Assembly: GCF_001544615.1 (NCBI RefSeq)
Contig: NZ_FCNV02000002.1
Span: 434,001-498,000 of the forward strand
Length of the DNA: 64,000 bases
Origin: Caballeronia concitans
Lineage (GTDB): Bacteria; Pseudomonadota; Gammaproteobacteria; Burkholderiales; Burkholderiaceae
Direction of reading: 5' to 3'
This document shows, piece by piece, positions 26,708 to 35,782 of the stretch; the stretch's first letter is position 1; each line of letters opens with the position of its first letter. A model generated the notes under the pieces. It was given only the letters and a program-made list of their open reading frames with translations, searched no databases and was not told where the DNA came from. Both the position numbers and the translations under genes were made by a program.

Positions 26708-28188
26708 GCCGCCTGCTCCTCGAAACTGGCCGCGAGCAACGCTTCTTCCGTGCATTCGTCGGCATGCAGCACGCGCGTGACGGCGGCCGAGCGGAACACA
26801 TAAGTGCGGTCGCAATGCGACAGCTCTTCGTTTTCCGTCGTGTACCAGATGAACGTGCGGCCCTTCGCGGCTTCATCGTGGACGAGCTGATAGATGTCGC
26901 GCTTCGTGCCGACATCGACGCCGCGCGTGGGATCGTCCATCAGGATCAGGTCCGCATCCGACGCCAGCGCCCGCGCGAACAACACCTTCTGCTGATTGCC
27001 GCCCGAGAGCGACAGAATGCCCGCGCTCATCGCCGCGCCGCGTATGCCGATCTTCGCGCGCCATGCTTCGACGACAGCACGCGCCGCCGCGAGATCGACG
27101 AGACCGCGCCTGCGCGGCGCGCCGCCCGCGAGCCAACGCAAGTCGAGGTTCTGCGCGATCGACCAGATGGGAAACACGCCGTCGCGTCCGCGATCGCCCG
27201 CGACGAAAGCCACTTTCGCGCGGCTCGGTCCGTGGCGCGTCGCGGCTTCGTAGATGGCGAGCAGCGCTTCGGTCTGCCCCTGGCCCGCGAGTCCCGCGAA
27301 GCCGATCACTTCGCCGCGCGATGCTTCGATACGTGTGTGACGCTTTGCGCCGACATTCCACTCGAAGTGCCGCTCGCGGTCGCGCCCGGTCTGCACGCGC
27401 GCCGCGCCCGGCGCGCGCTCCGCTTCGAGATGCTGCCCCATCGCCTGAATGATCGATGCGCGGCTCGACTGTTCACGGCCGAGCACGCTGACGATGCTGC
27501 CGTCGCGCATCACCATCACGCGGTCGGCCACGCGTTCGATTTCGCCCAGCATATGCGTGACGAGCAGACACGTAATGCCGCCTTGCGCCGCCTTGCGCAC
27601 GAACGCGAGCAACTGGTCGGCTGTGTGCGCATCGAGCGATGAAGTCGGCTCGTCGAGAATCACGAGGCGCACGGGTTGATCGGTGACAGTGAAGCCGCGC
27701 GCGATCTCGACCATCTGCTGCTGCGTCAACGTGAGATCGGAAACGAGTTCGTTGCCCTTCAGCCCGTTGCCCGGAAAGATTGCTTCGAGCTTCTCGCGCA
27801 TGAGCCTCGTGGCCGTGCGCCGCCATCCGCGTCCACGCAGTTGCGGATGCACGATGCACATGTTCTCCGCGACCGTCAGGTTCGCGCACAGCGACAGCTC
27901 CTGGAACACGCAGCGCACGCCGGCATCGCGCGCGGCGTTCGCGTCGTAATGCGGCGCGTCGCGTCCATCCACTTCGATGCGGCCCTGCGTCGGCGCATGC
28001 ACGCCCGCCAGCACGGCCATCAGCGTGGACTTGCCTGCGCCGTTGTGTCCCGCAATGCCGACGCACTCGCCCTGCATGAAGGTGAAGTCCACGTCGCTCA
28101 GCGCGCGCACGCGCCCGAAGGTCTTGCCGATGCCTTCGAAGCGTATCAGCGCTTCACGTCCGGCAACGGTGTCTCCTGTTCCGCCCAT
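26704..28188 (-). CDS. Sugar ABC transporter ATP-binding protein (two ATPase domains)
   Basis: About 494 aa with two nucleotide-binding domains, as in RbsA/XylG. The first domain has Walker [10 protein letters not shown], a degenerate signature ([14 protein letters not shown]) and Walker [13 protein letters not shown]. The second has the [17 protein letters not shown] signature and [16 protein letters not shown] but lacks a full Walker A (GLAGQGQTE), which is normal for the family. I chose the ATG at 28188 because GGAG lies eight bases before it; an ATG at 28200 has no ribosome site. First main gene of the operon. Confidence 0.9.
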   Translation of the reverse strand: MGGTGDTVAGREALIRFEGIGKTFGRVRALSDVDFTFMQGECVGIAGHNGAGKSTLMAVLAGVHAPTQGRIEVDGRDAPHYDANAARDAGVRCVFQELSLCANLTVAENMCIVHPQLRGRGWRRTATRLMREKLEAIFPGNGLKGNELVSDLTLTQQQMVEIARGFTVTDQPVRLVILDEPTSSLDAHTADQLLAFVRKAAQGGITCLLVTHMLGEIERVADRVMVMRDGSIVSVLGREQSSRASIIQAMGQHLEAERAPGAARVQTGRDRERHFEWNVGAKRHTRIEASRGEVIGFAGLAGQGQTEALLAIYEAATRHGPSRAKVAFVAGDRGRDGVFPIWSIAQNLDLRWLAGGAPRRRGLVDLAAARAVVEAWRAKIGIRGAAMSAGILSLSGGNQQKVLFARALASDADLILMDDPTRGVDVGTKRDIYQLVHDEAAKGRTFIWYTTENEELSHCDRTYVFRSAAVTRVLHADECTEEALLAASFEEQAA

Positions 28189-28208
28189 CACATGCTCCAT
28201 GCGTGGCG

Positions 28209-28250
28209 TTATGTCGGCGTTGCTTCGGTATGCTTGGCTCTTCGGAACAT
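28209..28250 (-). other. Possible 13-codon leader peptide upstream of the ABC operon
   Basis: A strong AAAGGAG site sits seven bases before an ATG. The frame reads [13 protein letters not shown] and stops with TAA 20 bases before the ATPase start. It may be a regulatory leader or the relic of a gene start. There is no rare-codon run or terminator that would prove attenuation. Confidence 0.35.
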
Positions 28251-28806
28251 CGTGTCTCCTTTATTCTTGTGCTGAAGTCTTTTGTCGGTTCAATGCGTGG
28301 TGCGTCAGCGCGATCTCTGCGATGCGCGCTGACAAGGAAGCGAAAGGTGCGGGGATGGATATGAGCCCGCGATGGAAGCGAGGCGCATGAAGACGCGGCG
28401 GCGAGCAGCGGCATGGAAGTACTGAAACGACATCATCATGAGCACGCCTCTTTGGAGCGCATCCGCGAAAACGCCGATGCTCTGCTTTCAAACAGTTGCC
28501 TTCAGGATTGCCTTCAGTTTCGTTGCGGTCTGGCCAATTTGAGTGGTCAGGCCACTGGACCGCCGAGGCAGTATAGCGACTGCAATTGCGTCGTGCAATT
28601 CGATTAACGAAGCGGGTAATGAAACGCGAATGAACCTGCCGATGGATGTGCCGAGCCTCAAGCCCGAACGCGCCGCGAAGACCGCAATGCGCGCGCATCT
28701 GCGCAACGTGCATCGCCGATTGTTCGCCAATTAGGCTTCGTCCAGGGCGCCTTCTCTGGAACGAAACGTGCAAATACGCGTGCATCGATACTACCGGTAC
28801 ACGCAT
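28251..28806. other. Divergent intergenic region between ABC operon and SDR gene
   Basis: 556 bases without a convincing gene. It must hold the promoters for the ABC operon (leftward) and the SDR gene (rightward). The most distinct feature is the nested dyad at 28525-28563. Confidence 0.55.
28525..28563. promoter_or_regulatory. Candidate operator: nested inverted repeat
   Basis: The outer arms GCGGTC (28525-28530) and GACCGC (28558-28563) enclose AGTGGTCAGGCCACT (28542-28556). The inner TGGTC-N-GGCCA resembles operators of GntR/FadR-type regulators. A regulator binding here could control both divergent units. Confidence 0.45.
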
Positions 28807-29577
28807 ATGGACACCTCCCGATTTACATCGAAAGTCGTCATCGTGACAGGCGCGGGCTCCGGCATCGGCGAAGGGGCGGCGCGCCGCTTTGCAGCCGAAG
28901 GCGCGAATGTCGTGCTGGCCGGACGCACGCAGGAAAAGCTCGAACGCGTCGCGCGCGATCTCGATGCCGAACGCACGCTCGTTCACCGTTGCGACGTCTC
29001 GCGTTATGCGGATGCCGAGGACCTGATCGCGGCCGCCGTCGCGCGCTTCGGGCGCATCGACGTGCTCGTGAACAACGCGGGCGTCGCGCCGACGGGACGC
29101 ATCGATGAAGCATCGCTCGATGACTGGCACACGATCATGTCCACCGATCTCGACGGCGTCTTCTATTGCAGCCGCGCGGCCATCCGTCATCTGATCGAGG
29201 CGAAGGGCTCCATCGTCAATGTGTCGTCGGTATCGGGGCTGGGCGGCGACTGGGGCATGAGCTTTTACAACGCGGCCAAGGGCGCGGTGACCAACTTCAC
29301 GCGCGCGCTCGCGATGGATCATGGCCGCGACGGCGTGCGCGTGAACGCCGTGTGCCCGAGCCTGACCGCGAGCGATCTCACGCAAGACATGCTCGACAAC
29401 GAACAACTGATGGCGAAGTTTCGCGAGCGCATTCCGCTGGGCCGCGCGGCACAACCGGACGATATCGCCGCGGTCATCGCCTTTCTCGCAAGCGACGACG
29501 CGCGATTCGTCACGGGCGTGAATCTTCCCGTCGATGGCGGACTGAGCGCGTCCAACGGACAACCGCCGCAAGCGTAG
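28807..29577 (+). CDS. Short-chain dehydrogenase/reductase (SDR)
   Basis: A 256-aa classical SDR. Cofactor loop VTGAGSGIGEGAARRF with GRT after strand 2 (suggesting NADP or mixed use), structural NNAGVAP, catalytic Ser in NVSSVSG and Tyr/Lys in YNAAK, and C-terminal LPVDGGLSASNGQ. Sugar dehydrogenases such as L-fucose or 2-keto-3-deoxyaldonate dehydrogenases have this form. Divergence from a sugar ABC/lactonase operon supports a sugar substrate: dehydrogenase makes the lactone, and SMP-30 opens it. Confidence 0.87.
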   Translation: MDTSRFTSKVVIVTGAGSGIGEGAARRFAAEGANVVLAGRTQEKLERVARDLDAERTLVHRCDVSRYADAEDLIAAAVARFGRIDVLVNNAGVAPTGRIDEASLDDWHTIMSTDLDGVFYCSRAAIRHLIEAKGSIVNVSSVSGLGGDWGMSFYNAAKGAVTNFTRALAMDHGRDGVRVNAVCPSLTASDLTQDMLDNEQLMAKFRERIPLGRAAQPDDIAAVIAFLASDDARFVTGVNLPVDGGLSASNGQPPQA

Positions 29578-29625
29578 AACGTTGCGTCAAGAAAGCGCGC
29601 AAGGCTCGATGTCGCGTTGAAACGC

Positions 29626-29976
29626 TTACAAGCCTTGCGCCCCGCGCGCGTTGTTCCTGGTAGCCGGCGAAGGCTTGCCGGGTTTCGCGCCCGGCATGCC
29701 CGTGCCGCCCGTATCCCGGCTCATGCCGCTGCCCTGGCCGCCGTCCGTTACCGCGCCGCCCGGCTCCGCATTCGGCGACGCGTGAATGCGCGGTCCTTCG
29801 GTGGATGAAGCCGCCGCTGCGCTGCCGCTCGATGGCAGGCCCGCGCCCTGGCCGCCCGATCCGCCGCCGGGGCAGCCTCCGCCGCCGCAGCCCAGGCCGC
29901 CGCCCGCCGCGTGGACCGTGCTCGCGAGCGCAAGCAACGCGCTCGACAGGATGAGCTTGATGGTGTTCGCTTTCAT
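29626..29976 (-). CDS. Secreted glycine-rich small protein
   Basis: A 116-aa protein: signal MKANTIKLILSSALLALASTVHA, then a Gly/Cys-rich segment (GGGLGCGGGGCPGGGSGG) and a Pro/Gly/Ser tail. Low complexity; probably an exported disordered protein. GAAGAGACG precedes the start. No function assigned. Confidence 0.6.
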   Translation of the reverse strand: MKANTIKLILSSALLALASTVHAAGGGLGCGGGGCPGGGSGGQGAGLPSSGSAAAASSTEGPRIHASPNAEPGGAVTDGGQGSGMSRDTGGTGMPGAKPGKPSPATRNNARGAQGL

Positions 29977-30029
29977 TCGTCTCTTCGACCCGATCGATGT
30001 TGCACGCGATTGTTCAAAGCGACCGCGGT

Positions 30030-30257
30030 TCAAAGCGACAGCGCCTCGTGCTCGTCTATCCACGCAATCGCGCCCTCTTTCGCGAAGGCGATCGCTTCGT
30101 TCTCGTCGACGAAGGACAGATGAAACTCCATGTCGTGCGACTCCACTTCGTCGCCGTCATTCACGGTCGGCAGGTAAATGCGCGCATTGCCGACGATGCT
30201 TCCGTTCTCGATGCTCGCCGACGTATGAATGGTGCATGACCGGTATCTCGATTCCAT
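30030..30257 (-). CDS. Small acidic conserved hypothetical protein
   Basis: A 75-aa protein (MESRYRSCTIHTSASIENGS...), starting after GGAGGCACG. It has strand-rich first half and an acidic helical end (ENEAIAFAKEGAIAWIDEHEA). No recognised function; the size and style fit Burkholderiaceae-specific small proteins. Confidence 0.6.
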   Translation of the reverse strand: MESRYRSCTIHTSASIENGSIVGNARIYLPTVNDGDEVESHDMEFHLSFVDENEAIAFAKEGAIAWIDEHEALSL

Positions 30258-30382
30258 GACGTGCCTCCGCGCTGAATTGTTCGAAAGATGCGCGACACCG
30301 CAGCATATGCCGTGCCGGTGCGCCGGGCACGCTGAATGCACGGCCGTAGCGATCGAAGCAATCATGAACAAGCGAGGACACA

Positions 30383-30946
30383 ATGCAGAACGCTGAAGGC
30401 AACCCGTCGCAGACGCAGCAAAACGAAATGGCGGCCAAGAGTCCCGTGAAGACGCCCGCGAGCGGAACCGCCGGCCCGGACGCGCAAACGCAAGCCGCCG
30501 AGTTCGGCAAGACGAAGAACGCGGGATCGGCTGAACCGGGCGCGGCGGAGCACAACAAGCCGCTTCCGTCGTTCGACGATAAAGCGGCCGAACGTGACAC
30601 AGGCGACCCCGTTCAGCGCGCGAACAGCCGCATCCGTTCGGTGGATTCGGACGGCATGGAATCCACGGACGATACCGTCGATGCCGACGCGAAGTCGATC
30701 GAAGCGCGCCGCGATCTATCAGGATGGCACGACAACGTCATCACGTCGAACGCGACGCTAACCAATAACGTGCCGACCCCCGCGCTGGGACTCGGCGGCA
30801 TCGAGAGCCGTCCCACTGGGAACCTGCCGTCGATCTTGCCGAAGAAGGGTTATCGCGTCGTCATGGGCGAAACGGAATACGAAGAGCAGGTCAACGGATC
30901 GAAGGCATCGCATGTATTCACGCTCGAACGCGTGGACGAAGCGTGA
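30383..30946 (+). CDS. Hydrophilic hypothetical protein
   Basis: A 187-aa protein with a GAGGACAC ribosome site. The first half is Gln/Ala/Pro-rich and disordered (NPSQTQQNEMAAKSPVKTP). The second half is more ordered (DLSGWHDNVITSNATLTNN, PKKGYRVVMGETEYEEQV). No signal peptide. It ends 29 bases before the DUF3460-like gene, so the two may be cotranscribed. Confidence 0.6.
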   Translation: MQNAEGNPSQTQQNEMAAKSPVKTPASGTAGPDAQTQAAEFGKTKNAGSAEPGAAEHNKPLPSFDDKAAERDTGDPVQRANSRIRSVDSDGMESTDDTVDADAKSIEARRDLSGWHDNVITSNATLTNNVPTPALGLGGIESRPTGNLPSILPKKGYRVVMGETEYEEQVNGSKASHVFTLERVDEA

Positions 30947-30975
30947 CGAGCGTGTCTTGCTGAAGGAGAACGATT

Positions 30976-31200
30976 GTGGGCATCTTTGGACGAGGCGCGG
31001 CGAGCGGCCTCTATGTGTCGGAGTTCGAGCAGTTCCTCAACCGGTTGAAGACCGATCATCCCGAGATGGACCGCAACCAGATGATCGGTCGCGCGTTGCT
31101 GTGGGACAAGCTGCCGCGACTGCCCGATTCCGGCGACGTGGCCGGCAAGGAAGGCGCGCTGCGCCAGCCGTCGTACGTGTATTACAGCGATAACGATTGA
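30976..31200 (+). CDS. DUF3460-like protein
   Basis: A 74-aa protein from a GTG start with AAGGAGAACG upstream. YVSEFEQFLNRLKTDHPEMDRNQMIGRALLWDK matches the DUF3460 pattern known from betaproteobacteria, where it is a small cytoplasmic protein of unknown role. A tail (RQPSYVYYSDND) ends the protein. Confidence 0.75.
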   Translation: MGIFGRGAASGLYVSEFEQFLNRLKTDHPEMDRNQMIGRALLWDKLPRLPDSGDVAGKEGALRQPSYVYYSDND

Positions 31201-31209
31201 AATCGGCGG

Positions 31210-32118
31210 TCACGCCGATGCATCGCGTTGTGCAAGATGGCCTTGCCCTTGCAGCCATGCGCAGAATAACGTCACGACTTCATCGGCAGGTTTCGCCTCT
31301 GGTATGTACGTGCAATAGACGCGCGACGGCAGACGCGGCCCTTCGAACGGCATGACGAGACGGCCGGCGGCGAGATCGTCGGCGACGAGCGCGGTCGGTC
31401 CCATTGCAACGCCTATTCCGTCGATCGCGCCCTGCAGCGTCAGATAGAAGTGATCGAACGTGACGACCGCATTGGGCCGCAATCCGGGGACATTCGCCTT
31501 CGTGAGCCAGTCCGGCCACAGTCGCGGCAGGCTCGACGTATGAAGCATGGTGTGCCGATGCAAGTCGGCGGGCGTGCGTAACGGCACGCGCTGCAACAGC
31601 GCGGGGCTGCATACGGGCAGACGCTCCTCCGAAAGGAACGGCTTCATCGAATAGCCATAGAACGTATCGGGACCGCCGCGAATGATGACGTCGTAGCCTT
31701 CCTTCAGCGCTTCGAGCGGCTCGTTGGACGTCTCCACGTTCACGTCGATATCAACATGCGCCGCACGAAACCCCGCGAGTCTCGGCACGAGCCAGCGCAA
31801 GGCAAATGTCGCGGGCGCATTCACGGACAACGTTCGCGGCACGGCTTTGGATAGGCCGTATCGCGCGGTGGCCTGCGCGAGTTGCTCGAATAACGGACCG
31901 ATCTCCGCGAGATAAGCCTCGGCCGCCGCCGTCAGGACGACGCGCCGATTCCGCCGCTCGAACAGCGATGCGCCGAGCCATGCTTCGAGCAGCCGCACCT
32001 GCTGGCTCACGGCGCCTTGCGTGACATGCAGTTCGGCGGCGGCGCTCTTGAAACTGCCGAGCCGTCCCGCAGCTTCGAACGCGCGCAACGCATTCAGCGA
32101 AGGCAGGTCTCTTTTCAT
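31210..32118 (-). CDS. LysR-family regulator (GcvA-like)
   Basis: A 302-aa regulator. DNA-binding helices LPSLNALRAFEAAGRLGSFKSAAAELHVTQGAVSQQVRLLE are typical of the GcvA subgroup. The effector domain has DVIIRGGPDTFYGY and VTFDHFYLTLQGAIDGIGVAMGP. It is divergent, with 101 bases between, from the EamA and TauE-type transporter pair it probably controls. Confidence 0.9.
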   Translation of the reverse strand: MKRDLPSLNALRAFEAAGRLGSFKSAAAELHVTQGAVSQQVRLLEAWLGASLFERRNRRVVLTAAAEAYLAEIGPLFEQLAQATARYGLSKAVPRTLSVNAPATFALRWLVPRLAGFRAAHVDIDVNVETSNEPLEALKEGYDVIIRGGPDTFYGYSMKPFLSEERLPVCSPALLQRVPLRTPADLHRHTMLHTSSLPRLWPDWLTKANVPGLRPNAVVTFDHFYLTLQGAIDGIGVAMGPTALVADDLAAGRLVMPFEGPRLPSRVYCTYIPEAKPADEVVTLFCAWLQGQGHLAQRDASA

Positions 32119-32219
32119 TCGCAAGAGCAAATCTAACGTGACGAGCCAATTTATCTGGTTTGTGGGACCCGGACAAGATAGTTATTCTTCGCCATATCCC
32201 GTCTATCATCGGATTCCGC

Positions 32220-33062
32220 ATGCTCAGCTACACCGGCGGCTTCGTGCTCCTCGCCGCCCTGCTCCACGCAAGCTGGAACGCGATGCTGCACGGCAATCGC
32301 GACCGCTTTCTTTCGATGACATGGATGAGCATCGCGATGGCGGCGGTATCGTCGGTTGCGGTGATCGCCTTGCCCTTGCCCGCCGATGCCGCGTGGCCCT
32401 GCATCGTCGCTTCTGGGCTCGTGCATATCGTCTATAACGTGAGCCTCGTGCGCTCGTATAAACGCGGCGATCTTGCGCAGGCATATCCCATCGCGCGCGG
32501 CTCGTCGCCGATGCTCGTCACGCTGGGCGCGGCGCTCTTCGCGCACGAGGCGATCGGTCCGCTGCATGCGTTCGGCATCGTGCTGATCTCGGGCGGCATC
32601 ATGGCGCTCGCTTTGCAGGGCCGTCATGTGTCGCGTTCCAGCGCGCTCGCCGCGTTCGTCACCGGCGTGACCATCGCGGTCTACACGGTCATCGACGGCA
32701 TCGGCGTGCGCGCATCGAACGGACAGGCGCTCGCGTACACCGCGTGGATGTTCATGTTCTATTGGCTCATGCCGCTGCTATTCGTTACGATGCGCGGACT
32801 TCCCGCACTCTGGGCTCCCTTGCGCGACGCGCCGATGGCCATCGGTTCGTCAGTCGTCGGCGGGCTTGTTTCGATCGCGGCGTACGGCATCGTGATATGG
32901 GCGATGCAGTCGGGCGCGATGGGTGCGGTATCGGCGCTGCGCGAAACGAGCGTCGTGTTCGCGGCGCTGATCGGCAGAGTGTTCCTGCGCGAAACGGTCA
33001 GCGCGAAACGCTGGCTCGCGTGCGTGGTCGTCGCGGCGGGCGCGGTGTGTCTCGGCATGTGA
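32220..33062 (+). CDS. EamA/DMT-family transporter
   Basis: A 280-aa inner-membrane protein with ten predicted helices in two EamA repeats (LLHASWNAMLHG...; GVTIAVYTVIDGIG...). The end (AALIGRVFLRETVSAKRWLACVVVAAG) is the common drug/metabolite transporter motif. It is likely an exporter of a small metabolite. The TauE-like gene starts ten bases later in the same direction. Confidence 0.88.
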   Translation: MLSYTGGFVLLAALLHASWNAMLHGNRDRFLSMTWMSIAMAAVSSVAVIALPLPADAAWPCIVASGLVHIVYNVSLVRSYKRGDLAQAYPIARGSSPMLVTLGAALFAHEAIGPLHAFGIVLISGGIMALALQGRHVSRSSALAAFVTGVTIAVYTVIDGIGVRASNGQALAYTAWMFMFYWLMPLLFVTMRGLPALWAPLRDAPMAIGSSVVGGLVSIAAYGIVIWAMQSGAMGAVSALRETSVVFAALIGRVFLRETVSAKRWLACVVVAAGAVCLGM

Positions 33063-33071
33063 GGGCTTTGC

Positions 33072-33794
33072 ATGGGGTATGTGATCGTACTGGTCGTCGG
33101 GCTCTTGGCCGGCGTGTTGAGCGGTATCATCGGCACGGGTTCGTCGATGATGCTCATGCCCGTGCTCGTCATCATGTACGGGCCGCAGCGCGCCGTGCCG
33201 ATCATGGCGATCGCATCGATCCTCGGCAATCTCGGCAAAGTGCTTTCGTGGTGGCGCGAAATCGACTGGAAAGCGTGCATCGCGTATAGCGTGACCGCCG
33301 TGCCCGGCGCGATGCTCGGCGTTCGCACGCTGCTCGCGCTGCCTTCGCGCACCGTCGATCTCGCGCTCGGCGTGTTCTTCGTGGCGATGGTCCCCACGCG
33401 GCGATGGCTCGCACGCAGGTCCATCCGCTTCTCGCTCCTTCAGCTTTCGATGATCGGCGCGGTGGTGGGCTTTCTGACGGGCATCGTCGTATCGACGGGG
33501 CCGATCACGGTGCCCGTATTCATGAACTACGGCCTCGTGAAAGGCGCATTTCTCGCGACCGAAGCGGCCGGTTCGCTCGCCGTGTATGGCGCAAAAGTGC
33601 TGACGTTCCGCGAGTCGGGCGCGCTGCCGATGAGCATCGTCGCGCAGGGCTTGATCACGGGCGTGTCGATCATGGCGGGGACGTTCTGTGCGCGTGGCAT
33701 CGTCGCGAGAATGTCGGCGGATGCGTTCAGGCTCGTCGTCGATGCGCTGATGTTGTCGTCGGGATTGACGCTGCTGTGGGCCGCGAGCCGATAA
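33072..33794 (+). CDS. TauE/SafE-family (TSUP) membrane transporter
   Basis: A 240-aa protein of seven to eight helices. GLLAGVLSGIIGTGSSMMLMPVLV is the first TSUP motif, and VGFLTGIVVSTGPITVPVFM the second. The family exports or imports organosulfur anions such as sulfite or sulfoacetate. It probably forms an operon with the EamA gene. Confidence 0.87.
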   Translation: MGYVIVLVVGLLAGVLSGIIGTGSSMMLMPVLVIMYGPQRAVPIMAIASILGNLGKVLSWWREIDWKACIAYSVTAVPGAMLGVRTLLALPSRTVDLALGVFFVAMVPTRRWLARRSIRFSLLQLSMIGAVVGFLTGIVVSTGPITVPVFMNYGLVKGAFLATEAAGSLAVYGAKVLTFRESGALPMSIVAQGLITGVSIMAGTFCARGIVARMSADAFRLVVDALMLSSGLTLLWAASR

Positions 33795-33805
33795 GCCGAA
33801 CGACA

Positions 33806-33830
33806 CCGCGGCTTCATGAAGAAACCGCGG
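33806..33830. terminator. Hairpin between convergent genes
   Basis: CCGCGGCTTC-atga-GAAACCGCGG type imperfect stem, located between the TauE-like gene and the tannase-like gene. There is no T-run, so it is a weak terminator call. Confidence 0.45.
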
Positions 33831-33848
33831 CATCGACCGTCATTCAGC

Positions 33849-35588
33849 TCACTGCGACGCGCACGTGAAGCTCGACGCGACGTTCACGTTGCCCGAGCCG
33901 TTATAGCGCGGGAACGTAGGATACTCGCACAGCGGCCGCGTGCGGCCCGGCACGCCCGCCGTATCCGCGACGGTTTGCGCGGGCGGCGTCACGCCACGTT
34001 CGACCCAGTTCTCGAGCGTCGTCAGCGAATCCCAGGATGCGTTGAAGATGCTGCTGGCCGAGTGCCCGTAGCCGGGAATCTCGTAGTAACGCACGAAGTT
34101 CGCGACCGTCGATGCGCCCATCGTCTGCTGCAGCCGCCGGTAATACTGCTCCGTGGACTGCGTGCTGACGAGTGCATCGGACATACCGTGCGCCATCAGG
34201 ATCTTGCCGCCCTTCTTGTTGAACGCGGACAGGTCCGTCTTGTTCATGTCCTGTTCGGCAGTGAGCGCACTGATCCGCGCCTGATACGCGCCGGGGTTCT
34301 GAGGATCGACGTTGAGCGAATTGACGTTCGGATCGCGCGCCACGAAGTATCGAATCCACTGGTCCCAGAAGGTGCTGAAGTACGGCGCGGTCGCAGGCAT
34401 GGGATTGGCCGGCGGCAACAGGTTCAGCGACAGCGTGATGACGCTCGCCTGCAACGCCGACGGATTCACGACACCGAGGTCCGCACCCCACACGTTGAAA
34501 CCCGGATATTGCGTCTCGCCGCTCCCAAGCGGATACGCAAACGTGATCGGCGTCGCGTAGACCTTCAGCGCGGTGATCTGCGCATCAGAGAGACACGTGA
34601 GGCCGGTATCGCCGCCGCCCGGGCAACGCAGCGGCGCGCCGTTGAGCATGGCCGTGGCGGGATCGAAGGTCGCATTGCATGCGGGCATGTTGCTGATGAG
34701 GCCGTCGGCCACGCCGTCGAGCGCATCGCACGTGGCGGTGGCGGAATCGAGCAAGGCCTTGCGCTTCGCCTGACTCAGGTACGCGCCCGGCTGCGCGAGC
34801 GCCCGCGTGATGCGGCCGAATTGCAAGTCGAGCGTCGCCGCATTCCACGCCGGATACAGCGCGATGATGCCGTCCCAGTCCTGCGGCCAGCGCTGCACGA
34901 CGGCAAGCGCCTCGCGTCCGCCCGACGATCCGCCCGCGAAGTACGCGCGCTGCGGTTTATCCACCGCATAACGCTTCGAAAGCAGATAGAAAGCCGTGTC
35001 GCGCGTCTTCTTGAGCGCATCGCTCGAGAAGTTGGCGACGGCTTCGTCGTTCACGCCGAACGAGCCATCGCGACTGCCGAGCGTGCCGGCCTGGTGACCC
35101 GAATCGCTGCCGAACACGGCGTAGCCGCGCGCGAGCGGCGCGGGTTGCGCGGTCGGGCCGGCGGGCACGTTACCGGTCACGGCGGGCACGGTGCCGTCGT
35201 ATCCGCCGCCGCCGAGCATCACGATCTTGCTGTTCCACTGCGTGGGCATCGCGATGCGGAAGGTGATCTTCGGCGCGGCCTGATCGACCGGCGCGATGGT
35301 GCCGTCGACCTGGCAATACTCGGGCGTCGCGCTGACGCCCGTCCCCGATGCCGCCACAGTCGTCGCCGCTGTGACGGTCGCGCCCGTCGTCTGCAAGCCG
35401 ATCGCGCTCGCCGGCACGTTCATGCCCGCGAGTTGCGCGCACGTCATCGGCGTGGACGTGGACGTGGACGTGGACGATGACGAATTGTCGTCGTGTCCGC
35501 CGCCGCAAGCGGCAAGCGCGAGCGCGGCGAGCGGTGCGGTAACCATTACCCCGTGTTGTACCAAAGAGCGGCCGTATCTTACTGGCAT
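33849..35588 (-). CDS. Tannase/feruloyl esterase-family lipoprotein
   Basis: A 579-aa secreted esterase. Signal with lipobox LALAACGGG, then a Ser/Thr repeat linker. The alpha/beta-hydrolase has the nucleophile in FAGGSSGGREAL, the Asp in HGMSDALVS and the His in YEIPGYGHSASS. Nearby cysteines (MTCAQLAG, CDALDGVADG, PLCEYP) fit the disulfide-held triad of the tannase family. It likely hydrolyses plant phenolic esters outside the cell. Confidence 0.87.
   Translation of the reverse strand: MPVRYGRSLVQHGVMVTAPLAALALAACGGGHDDNSSSSTSTSTSTPMTCAQLAGMNVPASAIGLQTTGATVTAATTVAASGTGVSATPEYCQVDGTIAPVDQAAPKITFRIAMPTQWNSKIVMLGGGGYDGTVPAVTGNVPAGPTAQPAPLARGYAVFGSDSGHQAGTLGSRDGSFGVNDEAVANFSSDALKKTRDTAFYLLSKRYAVDKPQRAYFAGGSSGGREALAVVQRWPQDWDGIIALYPAWNAATLDLQFGRITRALAQPGAYLSQAKRKALLDSATATCDALDGVADGLISNMPACNATFDPATAMLNGAPLRCPGGGDTGLTCLSDAQITALKVYATPITFAYPLGSGETQYPGFNVWGADLGVVNPSALQASVITLSLNLLPPANPMPATAPYFSTFWDQWIRYFVARDPNVNSLNVDPQNPGAYQARISALTAEQDMNKTDLSAFNKKGGKILMAHGMSDALVSTQSTEQYYRRLQQTMGASTVANFVRYYEIPGYGHSASSIFNASWDSLTTLENWVERGVTPPAQTVADTAGVPGRTRPLCEYPTFPRYNGSGNVNVASSFTCASQ
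35452..35475 (+). repeat. Six-base tandem repeat in the tannase gene
   Basis: Four perfect GTGGAC units (with a degenerate fifth) encode a Ser-Thr repeat just after the lipobox. Unit changes keep the frame, so linker length can vary without breaking the protein. Confidence 0.8.
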
Positions 35589-35782
35589 GTCCCCTTCCTC
35601 CTGGTTGTGTGCTTCTCTGTATCGAGGGTTTCAACGCGACGCCATGCTGACTCGCTTGCGAATCAAGGCATGGCGTGACGCATCGTCCTCGGTAGCGCAG
35701 GAGAACGTCAATCGGGATATGCACTTCATCGTGCAAGAAGGCCGATGCACTTTCCTCCTTGCGCGAGCGCGGCCGCGTGCGA

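Noticed and set aside
33816-35480. A 554-codon open frame on the plus strand
   Set aside because: Antisense shadow of the tannase gene, with very high Arg content and no motif.
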